A DNA stretch of 17,847 bases from Candidatus Rokuibacteriota bacterium (GTDB lineage Bacteria; Methylomirabilota; Methylomirabilia; Rokubacteriales; CSP1-6). Below the pieces are notes generated by a model. That model saw only the letters and a list, made by a program, of their open reading frames with translations. It did no database searches and was not told where the DNA came from. This document shows positions 6,645 to 13,923 of this stretch, piece after piece. The stretch's first letter is position 1, and each line of letters opens with the position of its first letter. The position numbers were made by a program, and so were the translations under genes. Location of the stretch: contig JACQCN010000011.1 of the NCBI GenBank assembly GCA_016201575.1, forward strand, positions 1-17,847, written 5' to 3'.

Positions 6645-7037
6645 GTGCGCCATCCCGGCGTCGTGCTGATCGCCTTCGTCCTGGCCATCGGGCTCATCGC
6701 CCTGCTGGTCGCGAAGGCGGTGGAGGAGGCCCGGCCGCCGCCCGGTGCCGCTCTCGGCGAGCGCGTCTACTACCGCTACTGCGTGGACTGCCATGGCCGC
6801 GACGGTCGCGGCTCCTGGCGGGCGGCGCTCTTCCTGATCCGGCCGGGCGACCTCACCGACGCCGCCCGGCTGGGCCAGGACTCCGACGCGTATCTGCGCG
6901 AGCTGATCAAGCAGGGCGGCGCGCCGCTCGGCATGCCCGGGATGCCGGGCTTCGGCATGCACCTCGATGACCGCCAGATCGCGGCGGTCGTGGAGTACGT
7001 GCGGTCGCTCAGTCGGCCAGACGGTCGAGGCGGGTGA
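6645..7037 (+). CDS. Membrane-anchored mono-haem cytochrome c
   Basis: A 130-residue protein starting at GTG 6645, 8 bp after the preceding stop, with a G-rich ribosome site (GCGGGGG, 6625-6631). Residues 6-23 form a single N-terminal hydrophobic anchor. CVDCH at 46-50 is the haem c attachment motif (CxxCH, His as axial ligand). The MPGMPGFG stretch (98-104) supplies the likely distal Met, followed by the usual C-terminal helix (DDRQIAAVVEYVRSLS). It would sit on the periplasmic face of the inner membrane and carry electrons to or from a respiratory complex. No oxidase or dehydrogenase partner is in the window. Its last 10 residues are encoded over the opposite-strand remnant at 7009-7117. 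Confidence 0.85.
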   Translation: MRHPGVVLIAFVLAIGLIALLVAKAVEEARPPPGAALGERVYYRYCVDCHGRDGRGSWRAALFLIRPGDLTDAARLGQDSDAYLRELIKQGGAPLGMPGMPGFGMHLDDRQIAAVVEYVRSLSRPDGRGG

Positions 7038-7117
7038 CGACGAGGCCCTCCGGGGCCTGGCGCACGATCAGGCGCACGCGGTCGCCGCGGGCGAGACCCG
7101 AGTTGATCGGGCCCTTT
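7009..7117 (-). pseudogene. C-terminal remnant of an unidentified gene (resembles the end of a CusF-like copper-binding domain)
   Basis: Directly after the ligase stop, a minus-strand frame runs to a TGA at 7009-7011 with almost only G or C at third codon positions. It encodes a tail reading LARGDRVRLIVRQAPEGLVV followed by TRLDRLAD. The GDxVRLxV...VVTRL pattern recalls the last strands of CusF-like copper-chaperone domains, but that is a weak resemblance. There is no start codon or ribosome site after the ligase stop, so the 5' part of the gene is missing. It overlaps the end of the cytochrome c gene by 29 bp on the opposite strand, which is unusual for two intact genes. A chance open frame in GC-rich DNA cannot be excluded. 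Confidence 0.35.
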
Positions 7118-8726
7118 TCAGCGGCCGGCGTTGGCGCGGAGGACGCGGCGCAGGAGCTTGCCGGTGCCCGGCCCCGCGGGCCCGGGCGCGCGGGGGAGCT
7201 GCTCGGTGAACTCGATCTCGCGCGGGAGCTTGTACACGGCGATCTCCCCGCGGCAGAACTCGATGAGCTGGCGCTCGAGGTCCTCGGAGGGCGCCGCGCC
7301 CGGCGCCAGCACCACGTAGGCGCGCGTGTTCTGGCCGCGCACGGGGTCGGGCACGCCGATGACCGCGGCGTCGGCCACCGCCTGGTGCCGCTTGAGCGTG
7401 TCCTCGATCTCCTCGGGCCCGATCCGGTAGCCGGAGGACTTGATCAGATCGTCCTCGCGCGAGAGGAACGTCACGTAGCCGTCCGCGTCCATCGTCACGA
7501 AGTCGCCGGCCCGGTTCCAGCCGTTCGACACGGCCGCCCGCTGCCGCTCGACGTCGCGCCAGTAGACGGTGCCCGTCGGGCCCCGGGCGATCAGGAGGCC
7601 GACCTCGCCCGGCTTGCACGCCTTGCCGTCCTCGCCGACGACCTTGACCTCGTAGCCCGGGACGGCGGGGCCGATGGCGCCCGGCTTCACCCGGCGGGTG
7701 ACCGCGGAGGAGATGAAGACGTACATCATCTCCGTGGTGCCGAGGCCCTCGTAGACCTCCTGGCCGAACGCCCGTGCACACGCGCACGCTCGAGAGGTCG
7801 TAGCGCCCCTTCGCGCCGGGGACCTGCATCATCTTCCGGTACGCGGTGGGCAGGATCGACACGATCGTGATCTTGTGCTTCTGGATCTGCTCGAACATCC
7901 CCTCGGGCGTGAAGCGCGGCAGCAGGGACGCCGCCGCGCCGAAGCGGAACGGGATGACGGCCTGGGTCGAGTAGCCGGCCGCCAGCGACAGCGGCGCGGG
8001 CCCGCCGATCACGTCGTCCTGGGTCACGCGCCAGCCGTACGCGCCGAAGGTGTCGGGGACGACGAGGGCCTCCTCCATGAAGTGGACGGTGCCCTTGGGC
8101 GGCCCGGTGGTGCCGGAGGTGAAGAGCAGCACCGACACGGCCAGGCGGTCGCGCCGGACGGGCTCGAGCTGGGGCGAGCCCTTCGCGAGCAGGTCGGCGT
8201 AGGAGAGGTAGCCCCGGGCGGCGAGATCGGCGGGATCGCCGCCGATGACGATGACGTGCTTGACCGTGGCCAGCTCGCCCCGCGCTTTCTCCACCTCCTC
8301 CAGCAGCGCCGCCGCCACGATCAGGGCCGTGGCCTCCGTCGTGTTGGCGATGTGGACCAGCTCCCCCCGCGAGAAGAGCGGCGAGGTGGGGACGACGACG
8401 GCGCCGATCTTGATGGTGGCGAGCACCGACACGATCGCGGGCGGGACCGACGGCGCGCGCAGGAGGACCCGGTCCTCCTCGCCGATCCCGAGGGCCTGGA
8501 GCGCCCCGCCGAGCTTGTTCACCGAGGCCTGGAGCGCGCGGTAGGTGATCTTCTGGTCCTCGAAGAGGAGGGCCACCCGGTCGCCGCGCCCCTCGGCGAC
8601 GTGGCGGTCGATCAGCTCCTCGGTCGAGTTGAGGCGCTGCGGGTAGGCGCGGAGCTCGGGGAGCGTGTAGATGCGCTCCGGCCAGAGCTCCGGGGGGGGC
8701 AGCGCGCCGGCGGGAATGCGACCCAT
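7118..8726 (-). pseudogene. 2-aminobenzoate/benzoate-type CoA ligase (AMP-forming) with internal deletion and frameshift
   Basis: ANL-superfamily ligase that would adenylate an aromatic acid and load it on CoA. The N-terminal part runs from ATG 8726 to about 7770 (about 320 residues) with LLFTSGTTGPPKGT (ATP-binding P-loop), FMEEALVVPDTFGAYGWRV and PTAYRKMMQVP, which match aminobenzoate-CoA ligases. The rest continues in the next frame from about 7768 to TGA 7118: FGQEVYEGLGTTEMMY, GDFVTMDADGYVTFLSREDD, SSGYRIGPEEIE and a C-terminal GKLLRR with the catalytic Lys. At the join the family's [ST]-x-G-E segment and the residues after it, which from memory number about 17, are absent. The frame offset equals a loss of 3n+2 bases, and about 50 fits. 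The enzyme is inactive unless this is an assembly error. It lies 7 bp after the previous stop. Confidence 0.8.
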
Positions 8727-8733
8727 CGTCCGC

Positions 8734-9099
8734 CTACTGGCGCCCGTAGATGTAGGGGTCCGGCGCCAGCCCCGTCCGCTCGTTGGCCGCGCGCAGGTCC
8801 TCGGGGGTGACGATCCACTTCCCGAGGCAGCCCTCCTCGAAGATGCTCTTGGCCGCGCTGTAGCCGGTGCCGAGGGTGACCAGGAGCGTGGCGAGCGTCA
8901 GCCCGCTGCCGAGGCCGCAGAGGATCACGCGTCCCGGCACGCTGAACGCGCTGGCGACCGCCGCGCCCGTCTGGTACGCCGCCTTGTTCTGGCGCGGCGG
9001 CGCCTGGGAGGCCTTCAGCGCCTCCTGGTAGAGGTCCGGTTGCTGGGCCGGCTGGGCGGGCGCCGCGGGCGGTGTCTCCGACTGCGCGGCCGCCGGCGG
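8734..9099 (-). pseudogene. C-terminal fragment of a small membrane protein, 5' end missing
   Basis: This frame reads through an Ala/Pro/Gln-rich linker, then PDLYQEALKASQAPP, a hydrophobic segment of about 25 residues (VILCGLGSGLTLATLLVTLG), EEGCLGKWIVTPEDLRA and a polar tail ending YIYGRQ. Small exported proteins with this plan (signal peptide, low-complexity linker, one membrane segment, a GKWxxTPEDL-like motif) are, from memory, frequent in Rokubacteria-like genomes and have no known function. No signal peptide or start codon is visible here. Upstream the frame simply runs under the CoA-transferase gene, which is read in a different frame. The fragment therefore looks joined to the truncated transferase at about 9100, next to a 12-base GC palindrome (9089-9100). 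Confidence 0.6.
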
Positions 9100-10256
9100 C
9101 GGCCGGGGTCCTCCACCTTCTCGAAGACGCCGCGCTCCCACCAGTGCGGCTCCTGCAGGACCTGCTCGGGGGTGTTGAGGCGGGCCGTGGCCACCGTGCC
9201 CGGCCCCCGCTTGCTGGACATGTAGTCCTGGAAGCGCTCGAGGATCTCCTGCGAGGTCAGGTCCTTCGACCATGCCTCCAGCTCCTTGTAGACCGCCGCC
9301 GCCTCGCTGATCCGGGACTTCGGCGACGGGAACCGCTCCTTCAGCTCGGGCCGGCCCATGATGTTGGTGAGGCCGGTCCAGTTGACGTCGGAGAAGCCCG
9401 CGATGAAGGCGTAGGAGTCCCGGGTCTTCACCAGCGTGTAGGGGAAGACCTGGATGTGGAGCGCGCCCACCCGCTCCTGGACCCGCTGCATGGCGTGGTA
9501 CCAGTGGATCGAGGCGTCGGTGAACCGCATGTAGGCCTCGGCCGGCGTGAGGTCGATGAGCTGACCGCGGCCGGTGCGCCCGCGATGCGCGAGGGCCGCC
9601 AGGATCGAGAGCGAGCCGAAGCCGCCGCCGACGTACCAGCCGATCCAGTTGCCCTGCTTGGTGGGGACCGAGGACTCGGCCGGCCCCTGCCCCGCGGGCT
9701 CCCCGCTCACGTAGAGCACGCCCGACAGCGCCTGGTTCGTGATGTCGTGGTCGGGCATGCGGGCGCGGGCGCGGGGCCCGAACTGGCCGTTGGTGGAGAC
9801 GGCGAGGTAGATGAGGCCGGGGTTGAGGATCGAGAGCTGGCGGTAGCCGATGCCCCAGGCGTCCAGCTGCCCCGGCAGCTCGCTCTCGATCACCACGTCC
9901 ACGTGGCGGGCCAGGCGCGCGAACAGCAGGCGGCCGTCCTCGTGCTCGAGGTTCAGGGTGATGTGCCGCTTGTTGCGCGCCTCGACCAGGTACGGCAGCC
10001 CCGTGCCCTTGTGCTTCAGCCCCTCCGGCGTGAACAGCCGGGCGACGTCGCCGCTCGGCGGCTCGACCCGGATCACCTCGGCGCCGAACTCGGCCAGGAT
10101 CGACGAGGCGAAGAGCGCCGCGAAGTTGCCCCGGGAGCAGTCGAGCACGCGGAGGTCGCCCAGCGCCTCCGGCTTCTCGTGCGCCTGCTGCGGATCCGTC
10201 AGCTCGCGGGCGTACTCCGCCCACGGCTCGATCGATTCGTGGCTGCGCGTCGTCAT
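9015..10256 (-). pseudogene. Class III CoA-transferase (CaiB/BaiF family), C-terminally truncated
   Basis: From ATG 10256 (AGGGACGAG upstream) about 385 residues follow the CaiB/BaiF pattern: LGDLRVLDCSRGNFAALFAS, FGAEVIRVEPPSGD, HITLNLEHEDGR, ESELPGQLDAWGIGY and NPGLIYLAVSTNGQFG. D171 in DHDITNQALSG corresponds to the aspartate that forms the acyl anhydride. Then come GRGQLIDLTPAEAYMRF and HWWERGVFEKVED. At about 9102 the family pattern stops. The final 50 or so residues (normally closing the ring-shaped subunit near the partner active site) are replaced by an Arg/Pro-rich out-of-family tail to a stop at 9015. The gene starts 2 bp after the stop of the other transferase, so the pair probably formed a heteromer, as BbsE/BbsF do. 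In its present form it is probably non-functional. Confidence 0.75.
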
Positions 10257-10258
10257 GG

Positions 10259-11584
10259 CTAGACTCGTCCCTGCTCCGGCGTCCACTCGGACGGCGGCTT
10301 CGCCCCGGGGATCTCCGCCCACTGCCCGATCACCTTCTGCTCGGTCAGCTCCTTGATCCGGCTCGGCGACAGGCCGAGCAGCCGCGTGAAGACGTCGTGG
10401 TTGTGCCAGCCCACGGGCTTGGCCGCCCACTTGATCCGCGCCGGCGTCTCGGAGAGCTTCGGGCCCAGCCCGTGCTCGACCATGGGCCCGTAGAGGGGGT
10501 CCTCGTACTCCGACACGGTGCCCCGCGCCCGCAGGTGCCGATCCTCGTACCGGTCGCGCGCGGTGGCGACGCGCGCCGCCGCGAAGCCGTGCTTCACCGC
10601 CGCCGCCTCGACCTCGCCCCGGGCGAGCTTGCCGGCCCACGCGCGCACGCGCGCCAGCGCCGCGCGCGCGTGCTCGGGCTTCTGGCGGGCCTCGAGCGTC
10701 TTGAACCGGGGATCGGCCGCGAGCGCCCGGTCGCCCATCGCCTCGCAGAGGCCCGCGAACTCCGCGTCGGTCGCCGCCGCCGCCGCCACGTAGCCGTCGC
10801 GGCACTCGAAGATGTCGGCGATGCCGATCGCCTCATCGTGGTTGCCGGCGGGGGCGCGGTTGCGGCCGGTCAGCCCCGCGCGGATCCACGTCCAGTCGAG
10901 CGTGCGCACGAGGCCCTCGCTCTGGGCGAGGTCGATGAACTGGCCCTCGCCGGTTTTCGTGCGATGATGCAGGGCGACGAGGGCCGCGTTGGCGGCCATG
11001 AGCCCGCCGAACCAGTCGCCGATGAAGATGCCGCACAGGATGGGCGGCCGGCCCGGGAAGCCGGAGATGCCGATCATGCCCGAGACGGTCTGAGCGACGG
11101 CGTCGTAGGAGGGCCGGCCCTGCGCGAATGGGCCCCACTGCCCGAAGCCCGAGTCGGCGACGTAGATCAGCCTCGGGTTGATCTCGCGCATGTCGCGGTA
11201 GCCGATGCCCCACGTGTCCAGCGTGCCCGCGCGGAAGTTCTCCACTATGATGTCGGACTTGGCGGCGAGCTGCTTGAACAGCGCCTTGCCCTCGTTGGAG
11301 TGCAGGTCGATGCCCACGTGGTACTTCGAGTGGTTCTCGGGGAAGAAGCCCATGGAGGCGTTCTTCCAGAACGTCCCCTCGGGCGTGACGAAGCGCATGG
11401 TGTCGCCGCGCGGCGGCAGCTCGACCTTGACGACCTCCGCCCCGAACTCACCCAGGAAGTCGGCGGTGGTGGGGCCGAGCACGAGCGTGGTGAGCTCGAG
11501 GACGCGGATTCCGCGCAGCGCCTCGGGCTTGTCGAAGACCTTGGCGTGATCGAAGAGCTGCTCCGTCCACTCGAAGTAGTCCAC
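10259..11584 (-). CDS. Class III CoA-transferase (CaiB/BaiF family)
   Basis: An intact 441-residue enzyme that moves CoA between carboxylic acids. GTG 11584 is chosen because GAGGGG lies 7 bp upstream and the conserved part begins soon after (LRGIRVLELTTLVLGPTTAD). Family landmarks follow: FLGEFGAEVVKVELPPRGD, HVGIDLHSNEGKALF, VENFRAGTLDTWGIGY, SGFGQWGP. D161 in GRPSYDAVAQTVSG is the expected catalytic aspartate, followed by GEGQFIDLAQSEG. The C-terminus reads PARIKWAAKPVGWHNHDVF, the normal family ending missing from the neighbour. It is the first gene of the minus-strand cluster with the second transferase and the aromatic-acid ligase, so an aromatic or substituted succinate substrate is plausible. 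The exact substrate is unknown. Confidence 0.88.
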   Translation of the reverse strand: MDYFEWTEQLFDHAKVFDKPEALRGIRVLELTTLVLGPTTADFLGEFGAEVVKVELPPRGDTMRFVTPEGTFWKNASMGFFPENHSKYHVGIDLHSNEGKALFKQLAAKSDIIVENFRAGTLDTWGIGYRDMREINPRLIYVADSGFGQWGPFAQGRPSYDAVAQTVSGMIGISGFPGRPPILCGIFIGDWFGGLMAANAALVALHHRTKTGEGQFIDLAQSEGLVRTLDWTWIRAGLTGRNRAPAGNHDEAIGIADIFECRDGYVAAAAATDAEFAGLCEAMGDRALAADPRFKTLEARQKPEHARAALARVRAWAGKLARGEVEAAAVKHGFAAARVATARDRYEDRHLRARGTVSEYEDPLYGPMVEHGLGPKLSETPARIKWAAKPVGWHNHDVFTRLLGLSPSRIKELTEQKVIGQWAEIPGAKPPSEWTPEQGRV

Positions 11585-11670
11585 CGCGCATCCCCTCTGG
11601 TGTCTTCGGTCGGGCGGCGCTCCGGACGGCCCTCGGCCGACGAGACGGACCCGGCGAAGAAGGCGAAAAG

Positions 11671-11690
11671 TATCGCTATGATAGCAGACG
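11671..11690. promoter_or_regulatory. Divergent intergenic region with an 11-base palindrome and -10-like boxes
   Basis: Between the minus-strand transferase operon (start 11584) and the plus-strand gene (start 11776) the only AT-rich patch holds the palindrome GCTATGATAGC (11675-11685). It contains TATGAT (11677-11682) as a plus-strand -10 candidate, and GATACT (11674-11669) reads on the minus strand as a -10 candidate. Clear -35 boxes are not visible. It may be a shared promoter/operator; confidence is limited. Confidence 0.35.
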
Positions 11691-11775
11691 AGCGCCCCGG
11701 TCGCCGCGCGAAAAACTCGGCCGGCGTGCGTTTGCCCGGCGAATGCCCCCACGGCATGCCGGGAGAGAGGAACCG

Positions 11776-12150
11776 ATGCGGCGATCGCTGGTCCTGCCCA
11801 TCATCTTCCTGATCGGCCTCGTTCTCGGGGCGGCGGCGGCTTTGTCCGTGCCGGGGCTCGCCCGCCCGTACCTCCCGGAGATCCTGGCGGGCAAGCGCGT
11901 CACCATCGAGGGCGAGGTGGCGCGGAAGCAGCGCGAGCCCAACCGGCTCCTCCTCAAGGTGCACACCGCGCACGGCGACCTCCTCGCCGCGTTCACGAAG
12001 AAGGTCGCCGACATCGACCTGCTGGTCGAGCCGGGAGACGTCGTCACCCTGGACGCCGCGGGGTATGCCCCGTTCCTCGAGGACCCGGCGATTGCCCGGG
12101 TGCGACATCGGGAGGAACGGCCCGCCACCGCGCCGGCCCCGCCGCAGTGA
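11776..12150 (+). CDS. Small membrane-anchored periplasmic protein, OB-fold-like, unknown function
   Basis: A 124-residue protein. ATG 11776 is supported by GAGAGAGGA 4-5 bp upstream; a longer in-frame start at 11743 would put polar residues before the signal segment. Residues 4-24 form a hydrophobic signal anchor. The body is a run of short beta strands (KRVTIEGEVARKQREPNRLL, LKVHTAHGDLLAAFTKK, IDLLVEPGDVVTLDAAGYAP) that looks like an OB-type nucleic-acid- or ligand-binding barrel, followed by a Pro/Ala tail. I recognise no named family. It precedes a DedA gene by 28 bp and may be cotranscribed with it, suggesting an envelope role. Confidence 0.75.
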   Translation: MRRSLVLPIIFLIGLVLGAAAALSVPGLARPYLPEILAGKRVTIEGEVARKQREPNRLLLKVHTAHGDLLAAFTKKVADIDLLVEPGDVVTLDAAGYAPFLEDPAIARVRHREERPATAPAPPQ

Positions 12151-12178
12151 TTCGCTCCGCGGGCGAGTGGCGGCGCCG

Positions 12179-12784
12179 ATGATCCAGGGCCTCGTCGAGC
12201 ACTTCACCTACCTCGGGATCTTCGCCGTCCTGTTCGTGGCCGCGCTCGGCGTGCCGATCCCCGAGGAGGTGCCGATCCTCGCGGCCGGCGTGCTCGCGAG
12301 CCAGGAGCTGGTCCGGTGGTGGATCGCCTTGCCCGTGTGCCTGCTCGGCGTCCTTTCGGGCGACGTGGTCCTCTACTGGGCCGGCCATCACTGGGGCGAG
12401 CGCCTGCTGAACTGGCGCGTGGTGCGGATCGTCCTCACGAATGAGCGCGAGAACGCGCTGAAGCGGGCGTACCGGCGGCACGCGATCAAGACCGTGGTCA
12501 CCGCGCGCCACGTGATGGGCCTCCGGGCCGCCGCCTTCCTCACCGCGGGCATCGCCCGCGTCCCGTTCGGGAAGTTCCTCGCCGTCGACGCGGTCGCCGC
12601 GACGATCGGCGTGCCCATCGGCTTCGGGCTCGCGTACTTCTTCACCGATCAGCTCGAGGACCTGCTGACCGACGTCCATCGCGCCGAGCGCTGGTTCGCC
12701 CTGTTCGTGCTCCTGGCGATCGCGACCGCGCTCGGGATCGTCGTGTGGCTCCGGAATCGCCAGGGCGTGTCCGACGAGCCCTGA
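12179..12784 (+). CDS. DedA-family membrane protein (VTT/SNARE-associated domain)
   Basis: A 201-residue inner-membrane protein. The start at ATG 12179 directly precedes the first helix (MIQGLVEHFTYLGIFAVLFV). DedA landmarks are present: LGVPIPEEVPILAAGVLA (the re-entrant loop with acidic residues), LSGDVVLYWAGHHWG, and TARHVMGLRAAAFLTAGIAR followed by VPFGKFLAVDAVAAT, with the conserved Arg residues and the AG pair. A further two membrane segments reach the C-terminus. DedA proteins act in lipid-carrier or phospholipid flipping and membrane homeostasis, with undecaprenyl phosphate recycling shown for some members. The exact substrate here is unknown. It lies 28 bp after the OB-like gene. Confidence 0.9.
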   Translation: MIQGLVEHFTYLGIFAVLFVAALGVPIPEEVPILAAGVLASQELVRWWIALPVCLLGVLSGDVVLYWAGHHWGERLLNWRVVRIVLTNERENALKRAYRRHAIKTVVTARHVMGLRAAAFLTAGIARVPFGKFLAVDAVAATIGVPIGFGLAYFFTDQLEDLLTDVHRAERWFALFVLLAIATALGIVVWLRNRQGVSDEP

Positions 12785-12819
12785 CGTCACGCTGTCGCCC
12801 GCCGAGCGTTCGCCAGCGA

Positions 12820-12860
12820 ACACCGGCGCACCGTGTCCCGGTGTCACGCACGTGATTTTT
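12820..12860 (+). terminator. Candidate terminator after the DedA gene
   Basis: An inverted repeat ACACCGG (12820-12826) / CCGGTGT (12838-12844) is followed by a short palindrome TCACG-CA-CGTGA (12844-12855) and then TTTTT (12856-12860), one of the few T runs in this GC-rich window. This is consistent with transcription ending between the DedA gene and the collagen-like gene. GTTCGC-CA-GCGAAC (12808-12821) is another palindrome just upstream. The hairpin loops are not ideal, so this is tentative. Confidence 0.35.
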
Positions 12861-12938
12861 CGGCACCTTCTCGGTCTGGCGCTTCGCTTGCAGTAGTGTC
12901 GCGCGTGCGCTGGCTCGGCCTCTCAGCGGGAGAGGGGC

Positions 12939-13808
12939 ATGCGCAAACTGGTGAAGGCCACGATGAAGAATGGGCAAGCGGTGCTGGTCGCGGCGTCGCT
13001 TGCGGCAGTCTTCCCGGCGACGGCTCAAGCGAACGACAGCTACGGCAGTGTCATCCACGCCTGCGTGCAGCGCAAGAGCGGGGAGGTGCGCGTCGTCGGA
13101 CCGAACACCGTGTGCCGGCGCGACGAGGCGGCGATGGAATGGAACACCATGGGTCCGCAGGGCCCGGCGGGGCCGGCGGGGCCGATGGGACCCGCGGGAC
13201 CGGCGGGCGCGATGGGCCCCATGGGGCCGATGGGACCGACGGGACTGACGGGACCGGCCGGCGAGATGGGACCGATGGGGCCTATGGGACCGGCTGGGCC
13301 GACCGGCGCGATCGGGCCTCAGGGACCGGCTGGACCGGTCGGGCCGCAGGGGCCCGCGGGCGCGACCGGTGTCGCCGGGCCAGCGGGGCCGGCGGGGCCA
13401 CAGGGGCCGAAGGGTGACCCCGGCCCCGGCGCGCGGATGGTCGTCGACAGCGCCGGTAACACGGTAGGCACCCTGCTCGATTGCTGCGACGTGGTCGCCC
13501 AGGACGCGGACGGCGACTTCGTGATCCTCCCCCTCACCAACGCCGGCTTCGTCTCCAGCGGCGGGAACCTGACCTTCTTCTACGAGAACTCCGACTGCTC
13601 GGGGCCGCGCCTGCTGCCGCAGCGCGGGCTCTTCTCGACGGTGCTGATCGACCGCAACACCGCGTACTACGCCACCACCTTCACGATGCTGACGGCCCAC
13701 GCGCAGCTCTTCTTCGGCACCTGCACCGCGACGACCCGGACGTTTTTCGCGGGCGAGGTCCATCAGACGGATCTCTCCGTGTTCACGCCTCCCTTCTCCG
13801 TGAAATAG
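12939..13808 (+). CDS. Secreted collagen-like protein with 31 Gly-X-Y triplets
   Basis: A 289-residue exported protein. ATG 12939 follows a strong purine-rich ribosome site (GGGAGAGGGG). Residues 1-31 are a signal peptide ending ATAQA. A short head domain ([20 protein letters not shown] to MEWNT, residues 31-70) has paired Cys at 42 and 59, as in other bacterial collagen-like and fibre proteins. Residues 72-164 are an uninterrupted run of 31 Gly-X-Y triplets rich in GPA, GPM and GPQ, able to form a collagen triple helix. The C-terminal domain (residues 165-289) starts [16 protein letters not shown], carries five Cys and is probably a trimerising or binding beta domain. It has its own hairpin terminator. 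A surface or appendage role is likely; binding partner unknown. Confidence 0.85.
   Translation: MRKLVKATMKNGQAVLVAASLAAVFPATAQANDSYGSVIHACVQRKSGEVRVVGPNTVCRRDEAAMEWNTMGPQGPAGPAGPMGPAGPAGAMGPMGPMGPTGLTGPAGEMGPMGPMGPAGPTGAIGPQGPAGPVGPQGPAGATGVAGPAGPAGPQGPKGDPGPGARMVVDSAGNTVGTLLDCCDVVAQDADGDFVILPLTNAGFVSSGGNLTFFYENSDCSGPRLLPQRGLFSTVLIDRNTAYYATTFTMLTAHAQLFFGTCTATTRTFFAGEVHQTDLSVFTPPFSVK
13152..13430 (+). repeat. Gly-X-Y collagen repeat tract, 31 triplets
   Basis: A nine-base periodic tract (GGN-NNN-NNN) without interruption, coding [24 protein letters not shown] and similar triplets. The DNA words such as ggaccg and ggggcc recur imperfectly, so slippage could change triplet number between strains. 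It is protein-coding repeat and not a CRISPR or intergenic array. Confidence 0.9.
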
Positions 13809-13813
13809 CCTCG

Positions 13814-13848
13814 CGCGGGCGGCGACGCCACACGCGCCGCCGCCCGCG
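13814..13848 (+). terminator. Strong GC hairpin after the collagen-like gene
   Basis: CGCGGGCGGCG (13814-13824) pairs perfectly with CGCCGCCCGCG (13838-13848), an 11-bp stem with a 13-base loop, 6 bases after the stop codon. Only TT follows, so it is not a classic U-tract terminator. Its position and strength fit termination or 3'-end protection of the collagen-like mRNA. Confidence 0.55.
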
Positions 13849-13883
13849 TTGCTCCCCCACCTGAGGGCGAGCGCGGCGCGTTG

Positions 13884-13918
13884 TATAATTCGCCCGCACC
13901 CATCAGACCCTCAGGAGG
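13884..13918 (+). promoter_or_regulatory. TATAAT -10 box and AGGAGG ribosome site for the FAH-family gene
   Basis: A perfect TATAAT at 13884-13889 stands out in GC-rich DNA, but no good -35 box is found 16-18 bp upstream, so an activator may be needed. The consensus ribosome site AGGAGG (13913-13918) lies 5 bp before ATG 13924. Transcription would begin near 13896 with a leader of about 28 bases and drive the FAH/dioxygenase/phosphoglycerate mutase trio. Confidence 0.6.
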
Positions 13919-13923
13919 CAGTC

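Noticed and set aside
10397..11812. Long plus-strand open frame opposite the intact CoA-transferase
   Set aside because: Its product is low-complexity, rich in Arg, Ala, Glu and His, with no family pattern, while the minus strand encodes a complete CaiB/BaiF protein. In GC-rich DNA stops are rare on the antisense strand.
13152..13430. Repetitive DNA considered as CRISPR or tandem-repeat array
   Set aside because: The period is nine bases, in frame with Gly-X-Y coding, with no unique spacers or repeated unit of CRISPR length.
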